64,000 nucleotides of DNA from Streptomyces mangrovisoli. Lineage in GTDB: Bacteria; Actinomycetota; Actinomycetes; Streptomycetales; Streptomycetaceae. The stretch covers positions 1-64,000 of the forward strand of contig NZ_LAVA02000056.1 of the NCBI RefSeq assembly GCF_000974985.2, read 5' to 3'. Under the pieces are notes generated by a model. The model had not been told where the DNA came from, did no database searches, and saw only the letters and a list, made by a program, of their open reading frames with translations. Positions 36,846 to 45,629 of the stretch are shown here, piece by piece. The position numbers and the translations under genes are program-made. Each line of letters opens with the position of its first letter. Within the stretch, counting starts at the first letter, position 1.

Positions 36846-37828
36846 ACCGGACACAGGACCTCCTGCCGCCCGACGCCGACCGGGAGGACCCGACGCGGGC
36901 CCTCCCGCCGCCCCGCACCGACCAGGAGGACCCGATGCACGACCACCCCGGCCCGGTCGGCGTGGACGGCCCGGCGCAGGACCTCCCGCCGCTCTACGTC
37001 GACCGGGAGTACCGGGCGCAGGACCTCCCCCTGCTCCTCGTCGACGGCGAGGCCCGTGGCTGGCATCCGAGAGCGGCCCGCAAACGGTTCCGTGCGGGCC
37101 TGACCGGCCCCACGGCCGGGGTCGCCGCGGGCCACACGCAGGTCAACCTCATCGCGGTGCCCGCCGACTGGGCGTACGACATGCTGCTGTTCTGCCAGCG
37201 CAACCCGAAGCCCTGTCCGGTCCTCGACGTCACCGACGCCGGGTCCTGGACCACCGTCCTCGCGGACGGCGCCGACCTGCGCACCGATCTGCCGCGCTAC
37301 CGCGTGTGGCGGGACGGCGAGCTGGCCGACGAGCCGACGGACGTACGCGCGTACTGGCGGGACGACCTGGTGTCGTTCCTCATCGGGTGCAGCTTCACCT
37401 TCGAGTGGGCGCTGACCCGGGCCGGTGTGCCCGTCCGCCACCTGGAGCAGGGCCGCAACGTGCCGATGTACGTGACCGACCGTCAGTGCAGGCCCGCCGG
37501 ACGGCTGCACGGGCCGATGGTGGTGTCCATGCGGCCGGTCCCGCCGGAGCATCTGGCGGCGGCGATCCACGAGAGCAGTCTGCTGCCCGCGGTGCACGGC
37601 AGTCCGGTGCACTGCGGGGACCCCTCGGCCCTCGGCATCGCGGACCTCGCCCGGCCCGACTTCGGCGACCCGGTGACCGCCGCGCCCGACGACATCCCGG
37701 TGTTCTGGGCCTGCGGGGTCACCCCCCAGGCCGCGGTCATGGCCTCGCGCCCGCCGTTCGCCATCACCCACGCGCCGGGCCAGATGTTCCTCACGGACGC
37801 ACGGGACGAGAAGTACCGGGTGATCTGA
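36842..37828 (+). CDS. DUF1445 / UPF0317 putative hydro-lyase (D-glutamate-cyclase-like domain)
   Basis: The conserved body (about residues 75-328) starts at RAGLTGPTAGVAAGHTQVNL and contains FLIGCSFTFEWAL, NVPMY, MVVSMRP and a C-terminal FWACGVTPQAAVM, all typical of UPF0317/DUF1445. That domain is also part of DGLUCY, which cyclises D-glutamate to 5-oxo-D-proline, fitting this operon. The GTG at 36842 overlaps the MFS stop, giving a 328-residue protein. Its first 70 residues are a low-complexity extension with DLPPLxVDRE-like repeats not seen in the family. A later start such as ATG 36935 is possible. The exact reaction is unproven. Confidence 0.82.
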   Translation: MNRTQDLLPPDADREDPTRALPPPRTDQEDPMHDHPGPVGVDGPAQDLPPLYVDREYRAQDLPLLLVDGEARGWHPRAARKRFRAGLTGPTAGVAAGHTQVNLIAVPADWAYDMLLFCQRNPKPCPVLDVTDAGSWTTVLADGADLRTDLPRYRVWRDGELADEPTDVRAYWRDDLVSFLIGCSFTFEWALTRAGVPVRHLEQGRNVPMYVTDRQCRPAGRLHGPMVVSMRPVPPEHLAAAIHESSLLPAVHGSPVHCGDPSALGIADLARPDFGDPVTAAPDDIPVFWACGVTPQAAVMASRPPFAITHAPGQMFLTDARDEKYRVI

Positions 37829-37898
37829 CGACGACCGGCCTCAGGTCCGGTCGGCCCGGGTGCCATCAGTTCGAGCGACACGAAAGACACGGAGTTCC

Positions 37899-38657
37899 AT
37901 GATCTCGATCGATCTCAACGCCGACCTCGGCGAGGGCTTCGGCCGCTGGCGGCTGACCGACGACGAACAGCTGCTGTCCGTCGTCACCAGCGCCAACGTG
38001 GCCTGCGGCTTCCACGCCGGGGACGCGGCCACCATGCGGCGGGTGTGCGCGCTCGCGGCGGAACGCGGCGTGGCGATCGGCGCGCAGGTCTCCTACCGGG
38101 ACCTGGCGGGGTTCGGGCGGCGCGCGATGGACGTGCCGCCCGCCGAACTGGCCGCCGAGGTGGCGTACCAGACAGGCGCCCTGGAGGTGTTCGCGCGGGC
38201 GGCGGGCGCGCGCGTCGCGTACGTCAAGCCGCACGGCGCGCTCTACAACCGCGTGGTGCACGACGAGGGGCAGGCCGCCGCGGTCGTCGAAGGGGTGCTC
38301 CTCGCGGGCGCCGCGCTGCCCGTGCTGGGGCTGCCCGGCTCGCGGCTGCTTGAGCTGGCCGCGAAGGCGGGGCTGCCGGCCGTGCCGGAGGCGTTCGCCG
38401 ACCGTGCCTACACCGCGCGGGGCACGCTGGTGCCGCGCGGCGAGGACGGCGCCGTCGTCACCGACCCGGCCGACGTCGTCGAACGGGCGATGGGGATCGC
38501 CACCGCCGGCACCGTCGTCTCGCACACCGGCGAGCCGGTCGAGGTGCGCGCCCGCTCCCTGTGTCTGCACGGCGACACGCCCGGCGCGGTGGAGCTGGCG
38601 CGCCGGGTGCGGCGGCGGCTGGAGGCGGCGGGCGCGCGCCTGGAGTCCTTCGCATGA
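37899..38657 (+). CDS. pxpA: 5-oxoprolinase subunit A (LamB/YcsF family)
   Basis: PxpA is the hydrolase-type subunit of the bacterial ATP-dependent 5-oxoprolinase PxpABC, converting L-pyroglutamate to L-glutamate. The 252-residue length is standard. The N-terminal IDLNADLGEGFG, ACGFHAGD and KPHGALYN motifs and C-terminal CLHGDTPGAV are diagnostic. The ATG at 37899 has GGAG upstream. Its stop overlaps the pxpB ATG (ATGA). It works in the cytoplasm with PxpB and PxpC. Confidence 0.94.
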   Translation: MISIDLNADLGEGFGRWRLTDDEQLLSVVTSANVACGFHAGDAATMRRVCALAAERGVAIGAQVSYRDLAGFGRRAMDVPPAELAAEVAYQTGALEVFARAAGARVAYVKPHGALYNRVVHDEGQAAAVVEGVLLAGAALPVLGLPGSRLLELAAKAGLPAVPEAFADRAYTARGTLVPRGEDGAVVTDPADVVERAMGIATAGTVVSHTGEPVEVRARSLCLHGDTPGAVELARRVRRRLEAAGARLESFA

Positions 38658-39295
38658 GGATGCTGCCGAAGATCGTGCCGAGGGTGCTGCCCGTCGGGGA
38701 CGACGCCCTGCTCGTGGAGGTCTCCTCGGGCGACGCGGCCCAGGCGCTCCACGCCGAACTGCTGCGCCGCCGCGCCGAGGGCCTGCTGGCGGTGCGCGAG
38801 ATCGTGCCGGCGGCCCGTACCGTCCTGCTCGACGGCGTCGCCGAACCGGCGCGCACGGCACGGCAGTTGGCTGCGCTGGAGGTGCCGTCCACCCTGCCCG
38901 CGACCGGTGCCGCGGTCGAGATCCCGGTCCGCTACGACGGTCCCGACCTGGCCGATGTCGCCGCGCACTGGGGTGTCGCCGAGCGGGAGGTGGCACGGCT
39001 GCACGCGGCCACCGAGTTCCGCGTCGCGTTCTGCGGCTTCGCCCCCGGGTTCGGCTATCTCACCGGACTGCCGGCGCGGTACGACGTCCCCCGCCGGACC
39101 ACCCCGCGCACGGCCGTGCCCGCGGGCGCCGTGGCCCTGGCGGGACCGTACACGGGTGTGTACCCGCGGTCCTCGCCGGGCGGCTGGCAGCTGATCGGCA
39201 CGACGGACGCGGTGCTGTGGGACCACGCGCGCACACCGGCGGCGCTGCTGTCGCCGGGGACGCGGGTGCGGTTCGTGGCGGTGGGCGCCGTATGA
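38654..39295 (+). CDS. pxpB: 5-oxoprolinase subunit B (KipI family)
   Basis: A 213-residue allophanate hydrolase subunit 1-like protein, with the family's GDDALLVE start, the EIPVRYDGPDL segment and FCGFAPGFGYLTGLP around residues 120-135. With PxpC it forms the ATP-using part of 5-oxoprolinase; B. subtilis KipI is a paralogue that inhibits a sporulation kinase. Overlaps on both sides (ATGA with pxpA and with pxpC) indicate coupled translation and equal expression. Confidence 0.93.
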   Translation: MRMLPKIVPRVLPVGDDALLVEVSSGDAAQALHAELLRRRAEGLLAVREIVPAARTVLLDGVAEPARTARQLAALEVPSTLPATGAAVEIPVRYDGPDLADVAAHWGVAEREVARLHAATEFRVAFCGFAPGFGYLTGLPARYDVPRRTTPRTAVPAGAVALAGPYTGVYPRSSPGGWQLIGTTDAVLWDHARTPAALLSPGTRVRFVAVGAV

Positions 39296-40161
39296 CGGAC
39301 CGTGCGCTCGCCGTCGTACGGAGCGGGGCGCTGACCACCGTGCAGGATCGCGGGCGGGCCGGGTTCGCGCATCTCGGCGTGGGGCGTTCCGGCGCGCTGG
39401 ACGCGCCCGCCGCCGCGCTCGTCAACCGGCTCGTCGGCAACGGGCCGGAGGCCGCCGTCCTGGAGACCACCCTCGACGGCTGCGCGCTGCGCCCGCGCCG
39501 CGCGGTCACCGTGGCGGTCGGGGGCGCCCCCTGCCCGGTCACGGTGGACGGCCGGCCCGCCGCCTGGGGCGCGCCGGTCGCCGTCCCGGCGGGCGGGCTG
39601 CTCGACGTCGGACGGGCGGTGGCCGGCCTGCGCAGCTACGTCGCCGTGGCGGGCGGGGTGGCCGTCGAGCCGGTGCTCGGCAGCCGCTCCACCGACCTGC
39701 TGTCCGGGCTCGGACCGCCGCCGCTCACCGCCGGGACCGTGCTGCCGGTGGGGCCGCCGGACGGCGGGCGGCACGCGCGCGTGGACGTGGCGCCGCAGCC
39801 GGGGCCGCCGGCCGAGCTGGTCCTGCGGGTGACGCCCGGGCCGCGCGACGACTGGTTCACGCCGCAGGCCGTACGCACCTTCACCTCCGGCGCCTACGAG
39901 GTGTCCGCGGCGAGCAACCGCATCGGGCTGCGCACGCTGGGGCCGGTCCTGGAGCGCGCCGTGACCGGTGAACTCCCCAGCGAGGGAATGGTCCTGGGCG
40001 CGGTCCAGGTGCCGCCCGACGGCCGGCCCCTGGTCTTCCTCGCGGACCATCCGACCACCGGGGGCTATCCGGTGATCGGCGTGGTGCGCGGCGCGGACCT
40101 CGCGGCGGCGGCGCAGGCACGGCCGGGCACTCCGGTCCGGTTCGTGGCGGTACGGCGCTGA
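39292..40161 (+). CDS. pxpC: 5-oxoprolinase subunit C (biotin-dependent carboxyltransferase/KipA family)
   Basis: A 289-residue allophanate hydrolase subunit 2-like protein. It opens LAVVRSGALTTVQDRGRAG with GVGRSGALD, and carries the conserved NRIGLRTLGP and SEGMVLGAVQVPPDGRP segments. It completes PxpABC. The ATG overlaps the pxpB stop. This is the last gene of the operon and is followed by a strong hairpin. No biotin carrier is encoded, in line with a 5-oxoprolinase rather than urea amidolyase role. Confidence 0.93.
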   Translation: MTDRALAVVRSGALTTVQDRGRAGFAHLGVGRSGALDAPAAALVNRLVGNGPEAAVLETTLDGCALRPRRAVTVAVGGAPCPVTVDGRPAAWGAPVAVPAGGLLDVGRAVAGLRSYVAVAGGVAVEPVLGSRSTDLLSGLGPPPLTAGTVLPVGPPDGGRHARVDVAPQPGPPAELVLRVTPGPRDDWFTPQAVRTFTSGAYEVSAASNRIGLRTLGPVLERAVTGELPSEGMVLGAVQVPPDGRPLVFLADHPTTGGYPVIGVVRGADLAAAAQARPGTPVRFVAVRR

Positions 40162-40232
40162 ACCGGCCGGAACCGGGGCCGTAGCAGGGCCGGTCCGCCG
40201 GACGGGGCTCGTCGAACCGGGGCCGTACCAGA

Positions 40233-40265
40233 GCCTGTCCGACGGACGGGGGTCGTCGGACAGGC
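40233..40265. terminator. hairpin terminator between pxpC and SGNH hydrolase
   Basis: GCCTGTCCGAC (40233-40243) and GTCGGACAGGC (40255-40265) form a perfect 11-bp stem with an 11-base loop between converging operons. A degenerate duplication of a roughly 56-base segment precedes it. Confidence 0.7.
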
Positions 40266-40266
40266 C

Positions 40267-41124
40267 CTACGCCGCGTCCGGCCGCTCCGCGGTGGTCAGG
40301 GCCGCGAGCGCCGCGGCGACCGCGGCGGAGGCGTGCAGGTCGAGCCGGGCGCTGGTGCCGCGGGCCCGGTGGCGCATCTCGTCGGCGGCCAGCCGCAACA
40401 GCTGCGGCAGCAGGTCCGTGCAGCGCCGGGCCACCCAGGCGGTGCCCGCGGTGGCCAGCCACAGCAGGCTCGCCGAGCGGGTGGGCGCCGGGAACTCCGG
40501 CTCGGGCGACGGCGCGGGCCCGCCGGCCCGGCCCGCCGCGGCGAGCAACGCATGGAAGCGGAGGGCGAGTTGCCGGTGGCCGCGCTCGCCCGGGTGGAGC
40601 CGGTCCGCGCTCCACATCGCGCGGTCGGCGAGCCACGCGCCTTCGCCCGCGTGCAGGTGGACGGCGCCGTACCGGTCGGAGAGGGCGTGCACGACGGTGT
40701 TGACCGCGCGCTGCCGCCGGGCCAGCGGGCGGGCCAGCGCGCCGGGCAGGCCGAGCATCGCGCCGGGATCGGGCAGGCAGGCCGTGAGGACGACGGAGCC
40801 GCGGGCGGAGAAGGCGGCGTAGACCTGGTCGAGGCGCTCCGCCACGGCGTGGATGTCGAAGGTGCAGCGCAGGGTGTCGTTGACGCCGATGACGACCGAG
40901 ACGACGTCGGGGCTCAGGTCGAGCGCCGCCGGTGTCTGCCGTTCCAGCACGTCACGGGTCTGCGCGCCGCTGACCGCGAGGTTGGTGAACCGGACGTTCT
41001 CCCCGGGCAGCGGGGCGAGGCCGTCGGCGAGCAGCGCGGCCCAGCCGCGCCGGCCGCCGGCGACGGGGTCCCCGACCCCCTCGGTGAGCGAGTCCCCGAG
41101 GGCGACGAAGCGCACGGGTCTCAT
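40267..41124 (-). CDS. SGNH/GDSL-family hydrolase
   Basis: A 285-residue SGNH esterase. Block I FVALGDSLTEGVGDP holds the catalytic Ser, block III GVNDT supplies Asn, and block V SADRLHPGERGH gives Asp/His. No signal peptide is present, so it is cytoplasmic. The ATG at 41124 overlaps the stop of the second glycosyltransferase. Position at the end of a two-glycosyltransferase operon suggests deacylation or trimming of a glycolipid or glycan, which is inference. The C-terminal third is less conserved. Confidence 0.85.
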   Translation of the reverse strand: MRPVRFVALGDSLTEGVGDPVAGGRRGWAALLADGLAPLPGENVRFTNLAVSGAQTRDVLERQTPAALDLSPDVVSVVIGVNDTLRCTFDIHAVAERLDQVYAAFSARGSVVLTACLPDPGAMLGLPGALARPLARRQRAVNTVVHALSDRYGAVHLHAGEGAWLADRAMWSADRLHPGERGHRQLALRFHALLAAAGRAGGPAPSPEPEFPAPTRSASLLWLATAGTAWVARRCTDLLPQLLRLAADEMRHRARGTSARLDLHASAAVAAALAALTTAERPDAA

Positions 41125-42374
41125 AGGACGCCCTCCGCGACCGTGGGGCGCGCGGGCCCCGGCAGTTCCGCGGCTGCGGCCGGGGCCGACGCGCCGCCCG
41201 CGCGGGTGGACACGACCGGCGGGTCCGCGGGGACCGGCCCCGTGTGCACGGCCGCGTCGTGCGCCCGGAGGAACGCGTCCACCGCGGTCCCCCAGCCGAA
41301 GCACTCCGCACGCGCGCGTGCCGCGTCCCGGCGGCCGGGCCCGGGGCGGTCCAGGACGTCTTCGACGGCGTCGGCGAAGGCGGATCCGCGGTCGGCGGCG
41401 ACCGCGCCCGCCGAGCCGATCACCTCCGGCAGCGCGGACGACGCGCTCGCGACGACCGGCGTACCGCAGGCCATGGCCTCCAGGGCGGCGAGGCCGAACG
41501 TCTCGGCCGGGCCCGGCGCCAGGGCCACGTCGGCGGACGCCTGGAGCGCGCCGAGCAGCCCCCGGTCGGAGACGTGGCCGAGGAAGGTCACCGGCAGGCC
41601 GCGCTCGCGGGCCCGCGCCTCCAGGCGGGGCCGCAGCGGGCCGTCCCCGGCGACCACCAGGACCGCGGCGCGCCCGCGCCGCAGCAGCGCCTCCAGCGCG
41701 TCGAGCGCGGTGCCGGGCCGCTTCTCCACGGACAGCCGGGAGCACATCACCAGGAGGGTCTGGTCCTCGCGCGCGTAACGGGCGCGCAGCCCGGGGGCGC
41801 GCAGGGCGGGGTGGCGGCCGGTGAGGTCGACGCCGAGCGGGGCGCGTACGACGTTGCGGGCGCCGATGCGCACGAACTCCCGGGCGGCGAACTCGGTGGT
41901 GCACACCACGCGCGCGTAGGTGTGCGCGGTGCGGGTGTTGAGCGCGTCGGCGGCGCGCCGGGAGAGGTTCTCCGGCAGCCCCCAGGTGCGCAGGACGCCG
42001 TCGGCGGTCTCGTGGGAGACCATCACGGCGGGGACGCGGGCGCGGCGCGCCCAGCGGCCGGTCCAGCGCAGGGTGGTGCGGTCGGAGACCTCCAGGCGGT
42101 CCGGGGCGAGTTCCTCCAGGAGGTCCGCCACGCGCCGCTTGTCGGTGAGGACGCGGTAGCCGCCGGTGCCGGGGAGCAGGGGGCCGGGCAGGGTGATCAC
42201 CCGGCCCTGCTCGGTGTCGCGGTCGGTGTGCCGCTCGCCGGGCACGACGAGCACGGCTTCGTGGCCGGCCGCCTGGAACCCCTTGCCCAGTTCGCGCAGG
42301 GCGGTGCGCAGGCCGCCGGAGGCGGGGGCGACGAAGTTGGCGAGGCGGACGATCCGCAGGCCGGTGTCCTTCAT
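41121..42374 (-). CDS. GT4-family glycosyltransferase (second of pair)
   Basis: A 417-residue retaining GT-B glycosyltransferase. The acceptor-side N-terminus has NFVAPASGGLRTALRELGKGF. The donor domain shows VMCSRLSVEKRPGTALDAL and the EX7E motif region PAETFGLAALEAMACGTPVV. A Pro/Ala-rich tail of about 45 residues follows. It is coupled by ATGA overlaps to the genes on both sides. The donor is likely GDP-mannose or UDP-sugar and the acceptor is unknown. The neighbours suggest a cell-envelope glycoconjugate. Confidence 0.86.
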   Translation of the reverse strand: MKDTGLRIVRLANFVAPASGGLRTALRELGKGFQAAGHEAVLVVPGERHTDRDTEQGRVITLPGPLLPGTGGYRVLTDKRRVADLLEELAPDRLEVSDRTTLRWTGRWARRARVPAVMVSHETADGVLRTWGLPENLSRRAADALNTRTAHTYARVVCTTEFAAREFVRIGARNVVRAPLGVDLTGRHPALRAPGLRARYAREDQTLLVMCSRLSVEKRPGTALDALEALLRRGRAAVLVVAGDGPLRPRLEARARERGLPVTFLGHVSDRGLLGALQASADVALAPGPAETFGLAALEAMACGTPVVASASSALPEVIGSAGAVAADRGSAFADAVEDVLDRPGPGRRDAARARAECFGWGTAVDAFLRAHDAAVHTGPVPADPPVVSTRAGGASAPAAAAELPGPARPTVAEGVL

Positions 42375-43498
42375 GCCGCCACCGCCGGCTTCCGCGCGCC
42401 GAGCACGTCGTGATAGTGCCCGATCAGCTGGTCGCCGACGGCGGCCCAGGTGCGGCCCTCGACCATGGCGCGCCCGGCGGCGCCGTACGCGGTCCGCAGG
42501 GCGGGGTCGGCGGCCAGGGACCGTACGGCGTCCCGTACGGCGTCGGCGTCGCGCGGCGGCACGAGGAGCCCGGTGCGGCCGTGGGCGACCAGGTCGAGGG
42601 GGCCGCCGACGGCGGGCGCCACGACGGGGACGCCGCTGGCCATGGCCTCCTGGACGGTCTGGCAGAACGTCTCGAAGGGGCCGGTGTGCGCGAAGACGTC
42701 GAGGGAGGCGAAGATCCGGGCGAGTTCGTCGCCGGTACGGCGGCCGAGGAAGACCGCGCCGGGCAGCGCCTCGGCCAGTCCGGGCCGGCTGGGGCCGTCG
42801 CCGACCACCACGACCTTCACGCCCTCCAGGCCGCAGACGCCGGCGAGCAGTTCGACCTGCTTCTCGGGGGCGAGGCGGCCGACATAGCCGACGATCAGCT
42901 CGCCGTTCGGGGCGAGTTCGCGGCGCAGGGCGGCGTCGCGGTGTTCGGGCCGGAAGCGGACGGTGTCCACGCCACGCGGCCACAGCCTGACCCGCGGGAT
43001 GCCGTGGGCCTCCAGGTCGCGCCGGGCGGCGGTGGAGGGGGCGAGGGTGCGGGCGGCGGCCGCGTGCACGGAGCGGATGCGGCGCCAGGCGACGGCCTCT
43101 CCGGCGCCCATGTAGGTGCGGGCGTAACCGGCGAGGTCGGTCTGGTAGACGGCCACGGCGGGCACGCCGAGCCGGGCGGCGGCGGCCATGCCGCGGACGC
43201 CGAGGACGAAGGGGCTCGCCAGGTGGACGACGTCGGCGCGGTGCTCGGCGATCGCCGCGGCCACGCGTCGGCTGGGGAGGGCGACGCGCACCTGGGGGTA
43301 GCCCGGGAGCGGGAGGGAGGGGACGTGGACGACGGGGCACGGCGCCGAGGCGTCGGTGCCGGTGCCGGCCGCGGGGGCCGGGGCGACGACGAGCGGGGCG
43401 TGACCGCGATCGACGAGGTGCCGGGCGGTCTGGAGCGCGCAGTGGGCCACGCCGTTCACATCGGGGGGAAAGGATTCGGTCACGATGACGACACGCAT
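42371..43498 (-). CDS. GT4-family glycosyltransferase, MgtA-like
   Basis: A 375-residue GT-B enzyme resembling actinobacterial alpha-mannosyltransferases of lipoglycan synthesis (MgtA type). It opens VIVTESFPPDVNGVA and contains VYQTDLAGYARTY, ARRDLEAHGIPRVRLWPRGVD and the donor-site FETFCQTVQEAMASGVPVVAP. It lacks membrane segments and acts at the inner membrane face. It is the first gene of a three-gene coupled operon. Assignment to a particular lipid or polymer cannot be made from sequence. Confidence 0.87.
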   Translation of the reverse strand: MRVVIVTESFPPDVNGVAHCALQTARHLVDRGHAPLVVAPAPAAGTGTDASAPCPVVHVPSLPLPGYPQVRVALPSRRVAAAIAEHRADVVHLASPFVLGVRGMAAAARLGVPAVAVYQTDLAGYARTYMGAGEAVAWRRIRSVHAAAARTLAPSTAARRDLEAHGIPRVRLWPRGVDTVRFRPEHRDAALRRELAPNGELIVGYVGRLAPEKQVELLAGVCGLEGVKVVVVGDGPSRPGLAEALPGAVFLGRRTGDELARIFASLDVFAHTGPFETFCQTVQEAMASGVPVVAPAVGGPLDLVAHGRTGLLVPPRDADAVRDAVRSLAADPALRTAYGAAGRAMVEGRTWAAVGDQLIGHYHDVLGARKPAVAA

Positions 43499-43900
43499 AC
43501 CCGTGTTGTCGCCGGGCTGGACGTGCCCGCGTCAACGTGGATCTTTCCGGCCGAGGAACGGTCCATGAGCGTTGCGGTGCGCCCCCGGGCAGGTCGGACG
43601 GCGTCCACACGGGTCCGCCCCGCGAGTCACCCGGCGTTCACGCTGCCGCTCGGGGAGGGCGGGGTGGGGGCGCGCCACCCGTCCATCCTCCGCCCCACGG
43701 GCGGGCACTCGGCGCCGTACCCCCGCGCGGGCACGTCGTGGCCACTCGCGCAGTTCCCCGCGCCCCTGGGTGGGCTGAGGCAAGGCCCCCTCAGGGGCGC
43801 GGGGAACTGCGCGATCGGCCCCCACCGGCCCGCGGACAACACTCGACCTGGACGGCCGCCGCAGCGCAGTCCCCCGCGCCCGGGGGGGGCGTACCCCTGC
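43499..43900. other. intergenic region with long inverted repeat
   Basis: About 400 bases without a supported gene. It contains the 22-bp-stem element at 43747-43813, a degenerate partial copy near 43866-43890, and the promoter region of the glycosyltransferase operon. Confidence 0.6.
43747..43813. repeat. 22-bp perfect inverted repeat of Streptomyces intergenic type
   Basis: The left arm (43747-43768) starts CGCGCAGTTCCCCGCG and is perfectly complementary to the right arm (43792-43813), with a 23-base spacer. I recognise this GCGCAGTTCCCCGCGCCCC stem as a recurrent intergenic element of Streptomyces genomes, probably a terminator-like or REP-like hairpin. A partial copy with CAGTCCCCCGCGCCC lies near 43866. 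Confidence 0.85.
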
Positions 43901-45328
43901 CTAAGCCGAGCGCAGCGGCCCCGCGTCGGGGCCGATCCGGCTGCGGACCGCCGTCTGGACCTCGTCCTCCTCCGCGGGATCCGCGGCCAGGCGGCGCAGG
44001 CGTTCGACGACGCGGGCGTCCCCGGTCTCGGCGTGGCGGGCGGCCAGTTCGCGGGTGGTCTCCTCGCAGTCCCAGAGGCATTCGACGGCGAATCCGGTGG
44101 CGAAGGAGGGGTCGGTCGCGGCGAGGGCGCGGGCGGCGCGGCCGCGCAGATGGGAGGAGGCGGTCTCGCGGTAGACATGGCGCAGGACCGGTGCCGCGCA
44201 GACGATGCCGAGCCGTCCGGTGCCGTCGACGAGGGTCCACAGGGTCGGCGCGTCGGGCCCCTCGCCCCGTACGGCCTCACGGAGCGCGGCGAGGACGAGG
44301 TCGCTGTCGCGGGTGCCGCCGCGGCAGGCGAGCACGCGTCCGGCGGCGGCGCCGAGGGCGTCGGGCCGGCGGGCCCAGCCGCGGGCCCGGTCGACGGCGG
44401 CGACGCTCCGCATGCGTTCGAAGGCGTCGACGGCGGCGTCCACGACGGGGGCGGTCCCGCCGGCGACCGCGGCCTCGACGAGGTCGAGGGCGTCGGGATC
44501 GTTCGCGTCGGCGAGATAGCGCAGGGCGGTGCAGCGGGCTCCCTCGCTGCCGTCCTGTGCCGCGCGGACGATCTCCGGCCGGTCCTCGGGCCCGGCCACG
44601 GCGGCCAGGCAGCGGGCGGCGGGCACATGGAGCGCGGCGCCGCGTTCGACGCCCTGCTGGGCCCATTCGAGGACGGCGCCCACGCTCCAGCCGGGCCGCG
44701 GTCCCGAGGGCCGCATCTGGCGTTGCCAGCGGTCGAAGCAGCCGGTCTCCTGGGCGGCCCGCACCCGCGTGCCGATGGCCTCCCGCGGATCCTCGGCCCA
44801 CAGTCGCCAGGGCCGCGGCTCGAACGCGTCGCGTACGGCGGCGGCGAGTTCGGCCTCGCCCTCGGGGTCGGCCGGGAAGCGGGCCAGGACGGGGACGGCG
44901 AGGGCGCGCAGGCCCGCGTCGTCGTCGCGCAGGGCGAGTTCGTCGAGGGCCCAGGCCCAGTTCGAGCCGGTCTCGGCGTACCTGCGCAGCAGGGCGAGGG
45001 CGTCCCGCCGGCCGTAGGAGGCCAGGTGCCCGAGGACCGCCAGCGCGAGGCCGGTGCGTGACTCGTCGGTGTCGAGCACGTCCTCGGGGTTGAACAGGTG
45101 CGTCTCGATGGCGTCGAGGCCGCCGCCGAGGTCGAGGTAGAGGCGGGCGTAGTACAGGGAGCGGTTCTCCACCTGCCAGTCGTGGCGGGGATCGCGCAGC
45201 ACACAGTGGTTCAGGGCCGCGAGCGCCTCGGCGCGCGGGGCGGTGAGCGCGTGCAGCGTGCCGTCGCCACGGCCTCGCTGAAGCAGGCCGAGCAGCGTGC
45301 CGCTGGGCGCTATGACCGGATCGAACAT
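43901..45328 (-). CDS. HEAT-repeat protein
   Basis: A 475-residue soluble alpha-helical protein with repeated HEAT-like pairs, for example RAAQDGSEGARCTALRYLAD, VDAAVDAFERMRSV and LRGRAARALAATDPSFA. HEAT solenoids mediate protein contacts; no enzyme motif is present. The ATG at 45328 (MFDPVIAPSG) has GAGG upstream and was preferred over the GTG 15 bases earlier. It probably stands alone. Function is unknown. Confidence 0.8.
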   Translation of the reverse strand: MFDPVIAPSGTLLGLLQRGRGDGTLHALTAPRAEALAALNHCVLRDPRHDWQVENRSLYYARLYLDLGGGLDAIETHLFNPEDVLDTDESRTGLALAVLGHLASYGRRDALALLRRYAETGSNWAWALDELALRDDDAGLRALAVPVLARFPADPEGEAELAAAVRDAFEPRPWRLWAEDPREAIGTRVRAAQETGCFDRWQRQMRPSGPRPGWSVGAVLEWAQQGVERGAALHVPAARCLAAVAGPEDRPEIVRAAQDGSEGARCTALRYLADANDPDALDLVEAAVAGGTAPVVDAAVDAFERMRSVAAVDRARGWARRPDALGAAAGRVLACRGGTRDSDLVLAALREAVRGEGPDAPTLWTLVDGTGRLGIVCAAPVLRHVYRETASSHLRGRAARALAATDPSFATGFAVECLWDCEETTRELAARHAETGDARVVERLRRLAADPAEEDEVQTAVRSRIGPDAGPLRSA

Positions 45329-45629
45329 GGGAAACAGCCTCACATCAAGCGTCGACGCAACCGGGGACCACGCACTACCTGGCCGCGTGACACAACGTCG
45401 GGGCGCCCGCCGTCTCTTGCTTGCTGTAGACCATCTTCCTCTGCCTCTCGTCGGTGGCCCATGCGGACCGCATCACGGCCCGCGCGGTGCGGCATCACCT
45501 GCCCAGCCATCGCGTCCGTGAATCACGACGTCATGATGACTCGCGGGTTTCTCCTGCCGCGACCGTATTTCCGGCGGCCCTTTACCGCCTCCCCCGTTTT
45601 CTGTGTCTGTGCTGGTCGGACGGTGTGCG
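45329..45629. other. intergenic region, no gene seen
   Basis: About 300 bases between the HEAT gene start and the ankyrin gene stop. Short plus-strand frames here have irregular composition and no family resemblance. I searched by eye for tRNA-like cloverleaf arms and found none. Confidence 0.4.

Noticed and set aside
45329..45629. Possible gene remnant or tRNA in this gap
   Set aside because: No tRNA arms can be folded by eye, and the short frames show no family resemblance or coherent codon use.
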